A stretch of DNA of 64,000 bases from Impatiens glandulifera (lineage: Eukaryota > Streptophyta > Magnoliopsida > Ericales > Balsaminaceae): the NCBI RefSeq assembly GCF_907164915.1, contig NC_061867.1:21685202-21749201 (forward strand), in the 5' to 3' direction. Numbering within the stretch: the first letter of the stretch is position 1; every line of letters starts with the position of its first letter. A program made the translations under genes and the position numbers. This document shows positions 22,093 to 32,959 of the stretch, piece by piece. Below the pieces are notes generated by a model. It was not told the origin of the DNA. It saw nothing but the letters and a program-made list of their open reading frames with translations, and made no database searches.

Positions 22093-25000
22093 ATTAGTAA
22101 AAAATGTCAATATCAACGATTAAATTGACGATTTTAATGGTTTATATTGAAAAAAAATTGTTAGTATTGAGTAATAATAATAACAACTCAAAAATCGGTT
22201 GACATCAGTTGGAAGAGCCTCCGTAGGCATTGCTCAAACATGAAATACCAACCATTTTTAGGCGGTTATTATTACTCAATAACAACTGTTTTATGAGCGG
22301 TTGTTATTAAGCAATATCAATCACTTTAAGGACTGTTATTATTAAACAATTGCAACAGTTTTACATGCAATTGTTATTAAGCAATATCAACCGTTTAAAA
22401 ACTATTGTCATTACTCAATATTAACGGACATAAAACCTGTTGTTATTAATTAATAACAAACCATTTTGTAGGCGATTGTTTTTATTAAGAAATATCAATT
22501 GTTGTTACCATTACTCAATATCAACCGCCCAAAAATTTATTGTTATTAATCAATATCAAAAAGTTTATTAGGTTTATTATTATTAATCAATATAAAAAAG
22601 TTTATTGTTATTAATCAATATCAACCGCTATAAAAGTTATTGTAATTACTCAATTATAATGGTAATGACATTTCTTATTCCCAAATTTATAAAAAAATTA
22701 TTTTAATTATAAGTCACATTAAAATGAATTTAATTATTTTATACAATATTTCAATGACAATATAATTTTTAAATATAATTCCAAAATTAACATTTAAACA
22801 ATTTAACTCCAACACATACAAATACTACATTTAAATAAAAAAAAATCATAATATAAAAAAAAAAATCGATCTTCATCTTCTTTTTCTTCTTCAGCATAAA
22901 CTTTTTCTTCCTAATTAATTTAATCCAAATTTAGAATAGTTAAATAAACACATTTACAACATAAATAATTAAAGTTAATAATATAAACATTGTTGAATGA
23001 AACTATTTAATAACTTGTGTACCTCACAAACCTGATTATACCATGATAATTTTTGCTACAAGACAAATGAGAAAGGAATTAAGAGCATAGGTTGAAAGAG
23101 GATAGATAGGTTGTGGAGAGAAGAAGTTGTTGACAAAAAAAGATTTGAGAGAAATAAGAATGTTTCAGGAGAGAAGAAGTTATCGCTCACAAAAATAAGA
23201 AATAAGATTTACTACCATTTGTTAGTGTCCTCTTGTTCCCTATCACATGGGGAAGACATTGTCGTGATAAAAAAGACAATTTATTTTATTACGATAATGC
23301 CCTCCACGTGTGAGAGGGAACAGAGGAAACACCACCACAAATAGTAAATGGTATCAGAGGATCCAGTTCCAAAAATAAAGGTTGTGGGAATAGGGGTTAA
23401 GGGGAGAAAAGATTATCGTGAGGAGAAGTTATCGTGATGATTAATTAATTATTTTGTCCCACCAATTTTAATGATATTTTATTTATTTATTTTATATATA
23501 TATATATATATATTATTTTATTTTAACTAATTTAATTATATAAATATTAAATATATATATATATATATATATTAACTATTGAATATTATATATAAATATA
23601 AATTATTAAGTTAAAAATTATTTAAAAAATATTTAATATCAATTATTTTTAAAATAATATTATATATATATATATATATTTACTTTATTAAATAAAAAAT
23701 CAAATTAATTTATATAATGTTTTTAAATTTGAATTATATTATATGTATATTTTATTAAATAAATAAATATAAATAATTCAAATTTAATTATATATATATA
23801 TATATATTTATTTAATTACATAATATATAAAATTGTATAATGTTTTTAAATTTAAGATATATTGTCATAAAATTTTAATTTTTTTACTTATTATTATTAT
23901 TAAATAATTATGATCATATAAATATAATTAATATATTTAATTATTAATAAATATATATATATATATATAATTAATATAATTAATTATTAATAAATTCATA
24001 TATATATATAATTAATCATTAATAAATTTATATATATATATATATAATTATTAATTATATTTTAAATTTATTAAACATAAATTACAAATTATATAAACTA
24101 TTATATTAATATATATATAATTATATATCTTTCCAAGTCTCTCTAATCTTTTTTTTTTTATTAATTATTTTGTTTAAATTTTAATTTCTCCATATTAATA
24201 ATATTTTTTTATTCTTACTAAATCTTAAAATTTATTAATATTTTTTATTTTTTATAAACACTAAATCTTATTAATATTTTTATTTTTATTTTCCCTAAAA
24301 TATTGTTAGAAATATTTTTTTTTCTTATTCATGTATATTCTTTTTTTTTTTAATCTTATCTCACTTTTATTCCTTATATGAAAATAAATAAAAATAACTC
24401 AAAAATCATAAATAAATTGTCATAACAATTTTTAATAAAATTATTGAATAATTTTTTTTACTAAAAAGAATAAAATTTACTCAAACATTTGCTGTAATAA
24501 TAAAATATACAAAATTTTTTAAAAAAAAATTAAGGACTTAAAAATAATATCTATAAAAACAAATCTTAAACCGTAAATCATATATCCTAAACTCTAAGCT
24601 AATTATATAAATATATGTTCTTATAAAAAAAAATAGCCTTATATCCTAAACTCTAAACTAATTATATAATTATATATTCATATAAAAAATATAATAAATT
24701 AATAATACTGTTATTTACTAATATTTATAATTAAAGATATCCTAAATCATATACTAATTATATAAATATATACATTCTTTTAAAAAAAATCCTAAACCTA
24801 AACATACTTAAATACTAAACTCTAAGCTTAAACTTTATACTTTAAATCCTAAATTATAAATCCCTAAAATAATTATATAAATATATATATTCATATAAAA
24901 AATATAAAAAATTAATAATATTATTATTCGTAAATATTAATAATTAAATAATTTATTTTTATATTATAAAAATTAATTTTTTTTATTAAATCTAAGAAAG

Positions 25001-25758
25001 AGAAAAAAAATAAAGAATAAGAATAAAAAATGTTAAATTCCCGTTCAAATTTAATTATATTTATTATTTAATTAAATAATATATAAATTTATATATTGTT
25101 TTTAAATTTAAAATATATTGTCATGTATTTTAGTTTTTCTTACTCTATATTATTTAATAATTATGGTCATATATATTATAATTAATTATTAATAAATATA
25201 TTAATATACCAAAATAAATATTAATATAATTTAAAATTTATAATTTTTTTTTTTTGTATAAATATAGAATTTATAAATTATTAATTAATTTTTTAATTTA
25301 ATATATATATAAATATTTAATATCAACCATTTTAAAAAAGGATGATATTGACTCACTTTATATCTCTTCAATATCAATGGTTTTAAAATGGTTGATATTG
25401 ATCCATTTATATTAACCGTCTTAAAAACCGTTGATATTGATCCGCTCTATATCATCATTTTAAAAATCGTTGATATTAATCTAATGTATATTAACCGGTT
25501 TTAAAATCGTTGATATTGTCCTATATCAACGATTTTTAAATTTGTTGATAAAGATGTCGTCAGTATCAACGATTTTTAAAAATGTTGATATAGATTGGGT
25601 CAATATCCACCGTTTTTAAAATTTCGTTAATATAGATGAGTTAATATAAACCGTTTTAAGAGCGATATATATTGACCACCTTTATAGTAATAGTTTTTAA
25701 AAATGTTGGTATTACTCCTTTAATATTAACCGCGAAACAAACGGTTACTATTAATGGT
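22093..25758. mobile_element. Degenerate non-autonomous CACTA-like element, about 3.7 kb
   Basis: Dense short repeats in both orientations (AATATCAACCG...GGTTGATATT and CAATAACAACCG-type) fill the two ends, 22130-22660 and 25310-25750, and are absent from the AT-rich middle. The left end TATTAGTAAAAAATG and the complement of the right end CATTAATAGTAACCG resemble CACTAGTAAAAA termini with changes in the first bases. There is no transposase gene. The call rests on layout more than on exact ends. Confidence 0.5.
23465..24125. repeat. AT-rich tract with TA microsatellites
   Basis: Nearly pure A/T sequence with repeated (TA)8-12 runs (for example 23497-23513, 23553-23571 and 23950-23969). AT-rich filler continues to about 25310. 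No genes are seen in 22700-25310, apart from a small frame at 23111-23344 that I do not support. Confidence 0.8.
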
Positions 25759-25784
25759 ATATATATATATATATAATTAATTTG

Positions 25785-25990
25785 AAAGTATTCGGATTGT
25801 CGAATCGAGAGTTATGGTTAATTTTGATGAATATTTGAGAGTAATTGAATACTTAGGTCGGATTGTGGGTTGACCCTCCAATAAACTTAAAACGGTTAAA
25901 AATAAAATTAAAAATGATATATGTATGTTTCGAATTTGCAACATAACAAAATAAGTACAATCTTTTAACCAAGTGTGATTGAAATGTGGT
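25785..25990. repeat. Dispersed repeat, right copy
   Basis: It matches 21720-21990 in direct orientation (CGGATTGTCGAATCGAGAG, GGTCGGATTGTGGGTTGACC, AAACTTAAAACGGTTAAAA). The pair brackets the CACTA-like element. Confidence 0.6.
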
Positions 25991-27305
25991 TTAATAAGGG
26001 ATAATAGGCTGATAATAATTAGAAGTGGTTAAAAAATATGAATCCAATATTTGATTGACCAAATTGTTAGGTCACAATGTTAAATGTTAAAAATTTAATC
26101 AAATATTTGATTGACGAAAGTGAAAGTGTAAGGTAATGAGATGAGAGGTTTATTGGGAAAAATATGTGATGAGATATTTAAAAATATGAGATGTTTTATC
26201 GAAGTGGATAAAATCTGAAAAGAGAGTGTTCTACTTTTTGTTTTAATATATTTTTCTTGATTTATTAAGAGTTTTAAAATTTTGATACTTATTATTATAA
26301 TTTTTTATTAATTTTTTTTTAATTTATTTATATTTTTTTATATGCACACATGAATTTTCCTAATATATTAATTTAGCAAAGTATCTCTTTATATAGATAT
26401 TACTATTATATTTTAATACATTTTTTTTTCATCTTTAATGGTCTTTCAACTTATTATTTTATTAAAAATCCGTTTTAATTAATTTTTTTTGATATAAATA
26501 AAATCTTATTTACATAAAACAATTTAAATTTAAAATAATTTAAATTTCAAAAATTAATTTATTCAATCCTATAAAATACTTTAATAAATAAATTAGTTGG
26601 TACTAACACATTCCAAAAAAAATATATTATCATCTATATTAATTATAAATTTATTTTATTCTCACATCAAAATTTAACTTGTGCTTTACCCTTAATTTAA
26701 CCATATTTGTTGTCAACATTATTTTAGTTATCTCTCAAAATAAAAGAGATATTAGTAGATAACTAATATTTCACTATTATATGCTTTGTATCACATGATT
26801 TATTTTTAAAACACTTATATGTATAAATATGAAAAAACTTCATTCATTCAGAAATGGTTAGTGAATATATATAGATTGAAATATGTTTTATATGGAAAAT
26901 TTGGATATGTTGAATATATACCTTGTTATTTTCTTTATGAAATAAATAAATAAATAATTATAATATTTATCATTATCATTTTTTTGTGATGGTTATGAAA
27001 TAATTTTTTAAGATGAAGATTTATATTGAGGAGATTTCTTTTCCCATATCCCATGGTTCTTTTTGTGATTGTTATGACTTTTTTACTTTTTCTAATTGAC
27101 AATTAATGTAGATGATATTTCTCTTATTATGTGTGTGAATTGCAGAACTAGGTGTGTCATTTTCTTTGGTTGACACCTTTTATTTTTATTTTTATATATT
27201 TTTGGAAAATTGCTTAATGTCATTTAATTAAAAAAACTTTAGTGTTAGAAAAAACAAGCGTCTAGATCAGACTAGCCCATTAGGCACCTTCTGATTTTGT
27301 TGATG
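25991..27305. other. Unassigned AT-rich sequence
   Basis: I see no gene, repeat end or RNA here. Confidence 0.5.
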
Positions 27306-27313
27306 CCTTGTTA

Positions 27314-27701
27314 GGGGGGAAATGTGAGGAAATAGCCCATAAAAAGGTCTTTTAATGCGGAAAGTGTCAGCGCACTAAAATGTCCCCGTTGCGTAATGCA
27401 ACTTGAGGTTGCGTGATGCAATTTTTTATCTTTTTATTTTAAAAAAAAAATTAATTATGAAATTTTTTTGGAAAAAATGTCCCAGTTGCGTCACACAATC
27501 GTGTCACGCAACCCAAGTTGCGTCACGCAATCGCGTTGCGAGACGAAAAAAAAAATTCATCTCGCGATTCTTGTTGCGTCACGCAACCTCCGACATGGGC
27601 AAAATTGTCCAAAAACAGTAAAAGGGTCACCAACGCTTTTTTTTTTAAAGCGCTGTACTTTCTGCATTTAAGGCCTTTTGAGGGTCATTTCCTCAAATTT
27701 C
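27314..27701. mobile_element. 388-bp TIR element (hAT-like target size) with a palindrome cluster
   Basis: The left arm (27314-27372, GGAAATGTGAGGAAATAGCCC ... GCGGAAAGTGTCAGCGC) pairs with the complement of the right arm (about 27650-27701) over roughly 55 bp with mismatches. An exact 8-bp duplication, CCTTGTTA, lies at 27306-27313 and 27702-27709. Between the arms are five or six copies of the palindrome GTTGCGTCACGCAAC and variants (27388-27402, 27408-27422, 27485-27499, 27517-27531, 27573-27587). No gene is inside. It lies about 900 bp upstream of the terpene synthase start. Confidence 0.78.
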
Positions 27702-28069
27702 CCTTGTTATGTATATATGGTGCAAATAATTATAGACAATCTCAAGCATTTATGTGAAATGTTGTGGTTATTGGTACTTACTTGGACTTCGAATTAATTT
27801 TGATAAATCAAACATATTTTTCTACAATTTTCTTTTAAAATCTATGAAAACATAGATGCAATGGTAAGCTGAGTTCTCAAATTCTTATCTTCGCTCCCAC
27901 CTGACACCAAAGCCACAAGAGATTTGTCAAGCTGAATAAAGTAAATCATTATATAAAGGAGGAATGATGTCCATATTAAAAGTCCTTTTACATCCACTTC
28001 GACTATTAATAAAAATATTAAAGAACAAATTAAAGAAACTATATTCAAATTAAGACAATATATTTTAGT

Positions 28070-28177
28070 GGTCCGTATCATATATAATATTAGGAAGATA
28101 TGATCAACGAAAAAATGGCTAGAGGTCCGTATCATATATAATATTAGGAAGATATGATCAACGAAAAAATGGCTTGG
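28070..28177. repeat. Two-copy 54-bp tandem duplication upstream of the terpene synthase
   Basis: The block AGGTCCGTATCATATATAAT ... ACGAAAAAATGGCT occurs twice in a row (about 28070-28123 and 28124-28177), nearly identical. It therefore arose recently. It is about 430-540 bp upstream of the gene's ATG. Confidence 0.9.
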
Positions 28178-28504
28178 GTTTATCCATGGTTTGTTAGACA
28201 AGAATTAAAATAGATTATAACTCTCAATGTCAAATGTCACAAGTCACTCTTTATTCAAGGTATCAAAACAATATTTTTGATGCAACTTCAAAATAAGTTT
28301 CTTTCTTTAGTATAATTTGGGACCATTACTTTTCTTAAATACTTTTGAGCCAACTAATTTGTATTTTTGTTTTATTATTATTATAATTTTGATCTTGCAA
28401 TATTTTCATGACATTTACATGTAATATTTTTCTCTTTATGGGCCTTTTATTTTATATTGATTATTTTCAAACAAAAAAATGTTTATTTTTTCGTTGTCCA
28501 AAAA

Positions 28505-28514
28505 TATATATAAA
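28505..28514 (+). promoter_or_regulatory. Likely TATA box of the terpene synthase gene
   Basis: TATATATAAA lies 92-101 bp before the ATG at 28606, a normal distance for a plant promoter with a short leader. The surroundings are AT-rich, so chance occurrence cannot be excluded. Confidence 0.5.
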
Positions 28515-28605
28515 TCTTTTAAGATATTAATTTTTTTTCTTGAGCAACCTAATAAGTTCTAAAGTTCAAATTAAGCAAGCCACTACTCTTTGTGTTGAGT
28601 GCAAA

Positions 28606-31603
28606 ATGAAGATCATATCTTCACTGGATTCCCTTTTCATTCCTCACAAAATTTATCGCACTAACGAGAAGTCGCGGATCAGTTCTAAACAACAATTGCG
28701 TAGAATGCCAACAAAAGTTTCAACAAACCATCATCAATGGAACATGCAGCTCAACTGCAGCATGAGTACCAAAGTGAACGAAATCAATGACGAACAACCC
28801 ATAGTGAGACGCTCTGCTAACTATGGTCCAACCATTTGGAAATATGAATACATACAGTCGCTTAACAGCAAATATGTGGTAAGCATTTTATTTATGTGAA
28901 TTATCATGCATATATAGTACTAAAAAATCCATGTTATAGGGCAAAGTCTATGAGATGAAGGCAACAAAGCTGAAAGAAGAGGTGAAAATAATGATTTTAG
29001 AAAACATGGAGATCCCATTCCAGAAATTGGAGCTCATTGACACAATCAAGAGACTTGGAGTGTCTTATCACTTTGAGAAAGAGATAGAGGCTTGTTTGGA
29101 GGCAATATACAATGAAACAGACTGGTCGAGTGAAATAGTCGATTTAAACGAGGCATCGGTCAGATTCAGACTCTTCAGACAATATGGATATAATGTTTCG
29201 CCAGGTTAGTATGTTCATATATATATAAATGGTCTGACTATAAATATGGTAACTCATAACAGTGAATACATTACTTCTTGTGCTATATTTTATAGTGTCT
29301 TCATATATCTTAAGTAATTTTTTTAAAATATTTAAGATTTCTTATATTTAATTAAAGTGTTTTGAGTGCAACTTAAAACATAAAATACATCAAACTATAA
29401 ATACCTCAAACTCCACTAAAAAGAGAAAAAAAAATTAAATAAACAAATTGCTCATCTGCTCAGTCCAACTTTCCTATAGAATTGCAAATTCGTGTGAAAA
29501 TGGAGACCTTCAAAGAATAAACCTGATAAAATAACCTATAAAGCATACAGTTTGGGTAAGTATATTGAAAACTAAATTACTTGGTTTCCTTTGCAGATAT
29601 TTTCGACAAATTTAAAGACAAAGATGGGAATTTCAATGAGTCCTTGCGTGAGGATATCAAGGGATTGTTGTCCTTGTATGAGGCCTCATTTCATGGCTTT
29701 GAGGAAGAAAGTATAATGGATAAGTTTGGAGAGTTTGCTACAAAACAATTAAAAGAAAATTTAAACAGAATAAAGAATCCATATTTGTCTATGCTTGTGA
29801 ATCACGCTCTTGAGCTTCCCCTCCATTGGTCAATGGAAAGATTTGAGGCGAGGTGGTTCATTGATGCTTATGAAAACCGAAAAGATGTCAATACAGCCCT
29901 CCTCAATTTTGCTAAGTTGGATTTCAACATGGTGCAAGCTATACACCAAGAAGACCTCAAACATGCATCAAGGTGGTTAAGATAAACCCTGATTAGAGAT
30001 AGTTCATTTTTATAGGAGTGTTATTAAAGAGGATTAATCTTAAAATAAAACTGTAGCTTAATAGGCAAAGACATTTATTTATCATCATATGTTTTTCCTG
30101 TCAACAAATGTTATAAATTTTCAATTAATTAAATTTATAATGCAGATGGTGGGAGAACTTAGGATGGAGCAAGAAATTACCTTTCGCGAGGGACAGATTG
30201 GTTGAATGTTACCTATGGTCCTTATCAGCTGTGTATGATCCGCAACCTGAGTTTCAATACTATAGAAGGATGGCCACAAGAGTCAACCAAGTATCCACAT
30301 GCCTTGATGATATTTATGATGTCTTTGGCACTTTGGAAGAACTTGAGCTTTTAAACGATGCATTTCTCGGGTGAGATTTCATTTCTCTTTTTTAATGTAT
30401 CATTTACATTAAAATAAACAAAATAACATTGGGGTTAGCTTAAGAAGCCAATTGTTGTGAATACTATATCTCTATATAAAACTTTTGAAAGAATATTATA
30501 TCTATATCGTATCCTTATTATTCCACCTAAATGTGTAAGATCATATGATGTAATAGGTGGTTAACTCATAAAATCTATTGAAAATTTGGGCAAACTAACA
30601 ATATATGGTATATATATTTACATATATCAATTTTATTTGGAAGGTGGAACGTGAATCTTGCCATAACATTGCCAGATTATATGAAAATATGTTTTCTTGG
30701 CAATGTCAATTTGGTCAACGAATTGGGGTATGAGGCTCTAATGAAGATTGGAGTCCACGCCCTCCCTTACCTGATAAAAGCGGTACTATTTTTTCTGCAT
30801 GCCAAGTTCAACAATACTATTGATGTCGTATCATTATTCATGTTTGATAACTTCTTATGATCATCAAGATCATTTTATCCATTTATTACAATTTTTGAAT
30901 CATTATATGTTTTGTTTTGATATAGTGGACAGATTTATGTGGGTGCTACATAAAGGAATCGAGGTGGTTTCATGGGGGTTATGTTCCTTCTCTTGAGGAG
31001 TACTTGAACCATGGATGGATGTCTGTTACAACATCTGTAATGGCCATTCATGGGTATTTCCTCAGTAATTGTGCTTCTCATCCCATCACCCAAGAGGGAA
31101 TGGAAGCAATTAAAAATTATGATGATATCATCAAATGGCCTTCCATGATTGCTCGCCTAGTCAATGATTTGGAAACATCAAAGGCAAATCACTCTATAAA
31201 CTTTTAATTTGTTATTTAAAAGTACTAATCTCTAACTGTTTTCTTAATATATTTATGTATGTTCATCTTTTCCGGTTACATTTTTGGTTTGTAGAATGAA
31301 TTGGAACGAGGTGACATACTCAAATCAGTTCAAATTCATATGCATGAAACTAACGTCTCTGAAGAAGAAGCTCAACAACATATTAAGAGACTCGTTAGAG
31401 AGGCATGGAAAAAGGTAAATGCAGCTCGTGTAAAGCCAGATAACCCTTTTAGTAAAAAATTTGTGGATATAGCAACAAACTTTGCTAGGGCAGCTCATTT
31501 CATGTATCAATATGGAGATGCGCATGGGCATAATATTAAAGGGAAAAACAAGGAACGTGTCACATTGCTCCTCATTGAGCCAATTCAGCTTTCCTTTGAA
31601 TGA
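28606..31603 (+). CDS. Monoterpene synthase, TPS-b type, seven exons, intact
   Basis: The coding exons are 28606-28878, 28940-29204, 29597-29972, 30146-30370, 30644-30782, 30926-31183 and 31295-31603. They join in frame to 614 codons, the usual size, and seven exons is the standard angiosperm TPS-a/b pattern. The first in-frame ATG is 28606. Residues 1-60 are rich in Ser, Lys and Gln and poor in acidic residues, fitting a plastid transit peptide. The RRX8W motif (RRSANYGPTIW) is at 68-78, RDR at 320-322, the metal-binding DDIYD at 359-363 and NDLETSKNE at 506-514. In the family these bind magnesium and the diphosphate of geranyl diphosphate, which is ionised to monoterpenes in plastids. The product cannot be told from sequence; ocimene-, myrcene- or linalool-type are all possible. 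Intron 6 begins GC (AAAG|GCAAAT); intron 3 has a weak GTGGTT donor. No stop or frameshift was found. The nearest annotated features are mobile elements. Confidence 0.93.
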
Positions 31604-31687
31604 TGTGAAACATTCAAATCTATATATGAGAATAATGTAATTTGTGTTGGTTGATGTTCTAATTATTCATATTGTACAGTTATTCAG

Positions 31688-32080
31688 TGTGAAGACCCAC
31701 CAACATAATATGAGAATAATATTTAAATTTTTTTAGATTATGGTGACTCAGAAGAGTTTTAATCGAGACATAAACCTAAGCTCACGATATAATAATATAA
31801 TATAAAATAAAATTATAACTATTTGATATTAGACCTGTGACCTATAAATATATGGTTTGAGTTAGAATTTTATTTACAACATTCACACAAAGAATTTGTC
31901 ACTACTCTTATCTCTCTTTAAATTGTAATCTTTTAACCATAGTAATTTTTTCCTCCTTTCCCCGTGATTTTTCCCATATGGGGTTTCCACGTAAATGTTT
32001 ATTATTTACTTGCTTTCTTGTTTATATTGATCTCTTCTCTATTTTGATTAGTCTCAAATTCATATTTTGTTTTGTCAACA
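31688..32080 (+). repeat. 5' LTR of copia element F
   Basis: The right end TTTGTCAACA abuts the primer-binding site. The 3' portion has the copia-LTR block CCCATATGGGGTTTCCACGT. The left end at TGTGAAGACCC is the best TG start but is not confirmed, because no 3' LTR is present. It begins 84 bp past the terpene synthase stop codon. Confidence 0.6.
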
Positions 32081-32082
32081 AT

Positions 32083-32094
32083 TGGTATTAGAGC
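32083..32094 (+). other. Primer-binding site of copia element F
   Basis: TGGTATTAGAGC is one base off the methionine tRNA complement TGGTATCAGAGC. It lies two bases after the LTR. Confidence 0.8.
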
Positions 32095-32132
32095 CTTAAG
32101 CTTTTTTTTTTATTCTGAGACTATATATATTT

Positions 32133-32881
32133 ATGGAGATATCAAATATGAAGTACGGTATTCCGTTATTGGATCACAACACTAGATTTTCTTTACGATA
32201 TATAAAGATGCGAGGTTTGCTCACTCAGATGGATTTGGACGAAACTCTATTAAAGTTTGATAAGATGCCCAAATCGTGGACAATAGAAGAGATAAAGGGA
32301 AAGGGTCGCAATGTTATATCTCATATACATCTAAATCTATTAAATAATATTCTACAAGATGTTCTGAAGGAGACGAGTGTTGTTGGGTTAAGGATGAAGC
32401 TAGAAAAACTATGTTTGACAAAAAGTCTTACTAGTAAGCTACATCTGAAGCAAAATTTATATTTTCATCGTATGTCTAAAGGTATGGCTCTACAAGAGCA
32501 TTTATCAACATTTAAATAAATTATTATTGATCTAGACGCCTTGGAAGTCACGTATAACGATGAAGATCTAATTTTAATGTTTCGTGATACTATGTTATTT
32601 AGTCTTGATATTATCACGACTAATGATGTTTATAATGCATAATTCTCTAAGGAGAGAAAATGAAACATCTTGTTGATTATTCTGATGGTTCGACAAAGAG
32701 CTTTATTTCTCAAGAGAGAATCCATGAAAATGGTTCAAAATATTATCAAACAAATGGATATAATTCAAGAAAACTTTGGAAGACTTGCAATTACTACAAG
32801 AAAAGGGGCCACATAAATATGAGTGTTGTAAGCTACAAAATAAATTTAAGAAAGATGATGATATTATGCCTGCAAAGATGA
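32133..32881 (+). pseudogene. Copia element F gag, broken
   Basis: The frame from ATG 32133 to 32519 carries gag-like features (FSLRYIKMRGLLTQ, then LRMKLEKLCLTKSLTSKLHL and LQEHLSTF). It continues past a stop to 32640 and then in other frames. The zinc knuckle (about 32785-32835) has decayed: its first half reads CNYYKKRGH instead of CX2C. Several stops make it non-functional. Confidence 0.8.
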
Positions 32882-32959
32882 CAAAAAATGCGACAAAACC
32901 AATATTGCTGACACCGAAGACAATGAAATCCTCATGCCTTTTGTTTGTGATGCAATGTC

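Noticed and set aside
23111..23344. 77-codon plus-strand ORF
   Set aside because: It is low-complexity, lies inside a degenerate CACTA-like element, and has no recognisable motif.
27388..27587. CRISPR-like array of GTTGCGTCACGCAAC
   Set aside because: Irregular spacing, eukaryotic context and flanking terminal inverted repeats show it is the interior of a TIR element.
27842..28201. 119-codon minus-strand ORF upstream of the terpene synthase
   Set aside because: Its repeated peptide is a by-product of the 54-bp tandem duplication; no domain or splice context was seen.
28540..28605. Upstream extension of the terpene synthase frame from 28540
   Set aside because: The codon at 28540 is TTG, not ATG. 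The first in-frame ATG is 28606 and gives a normal transit-peptide length.
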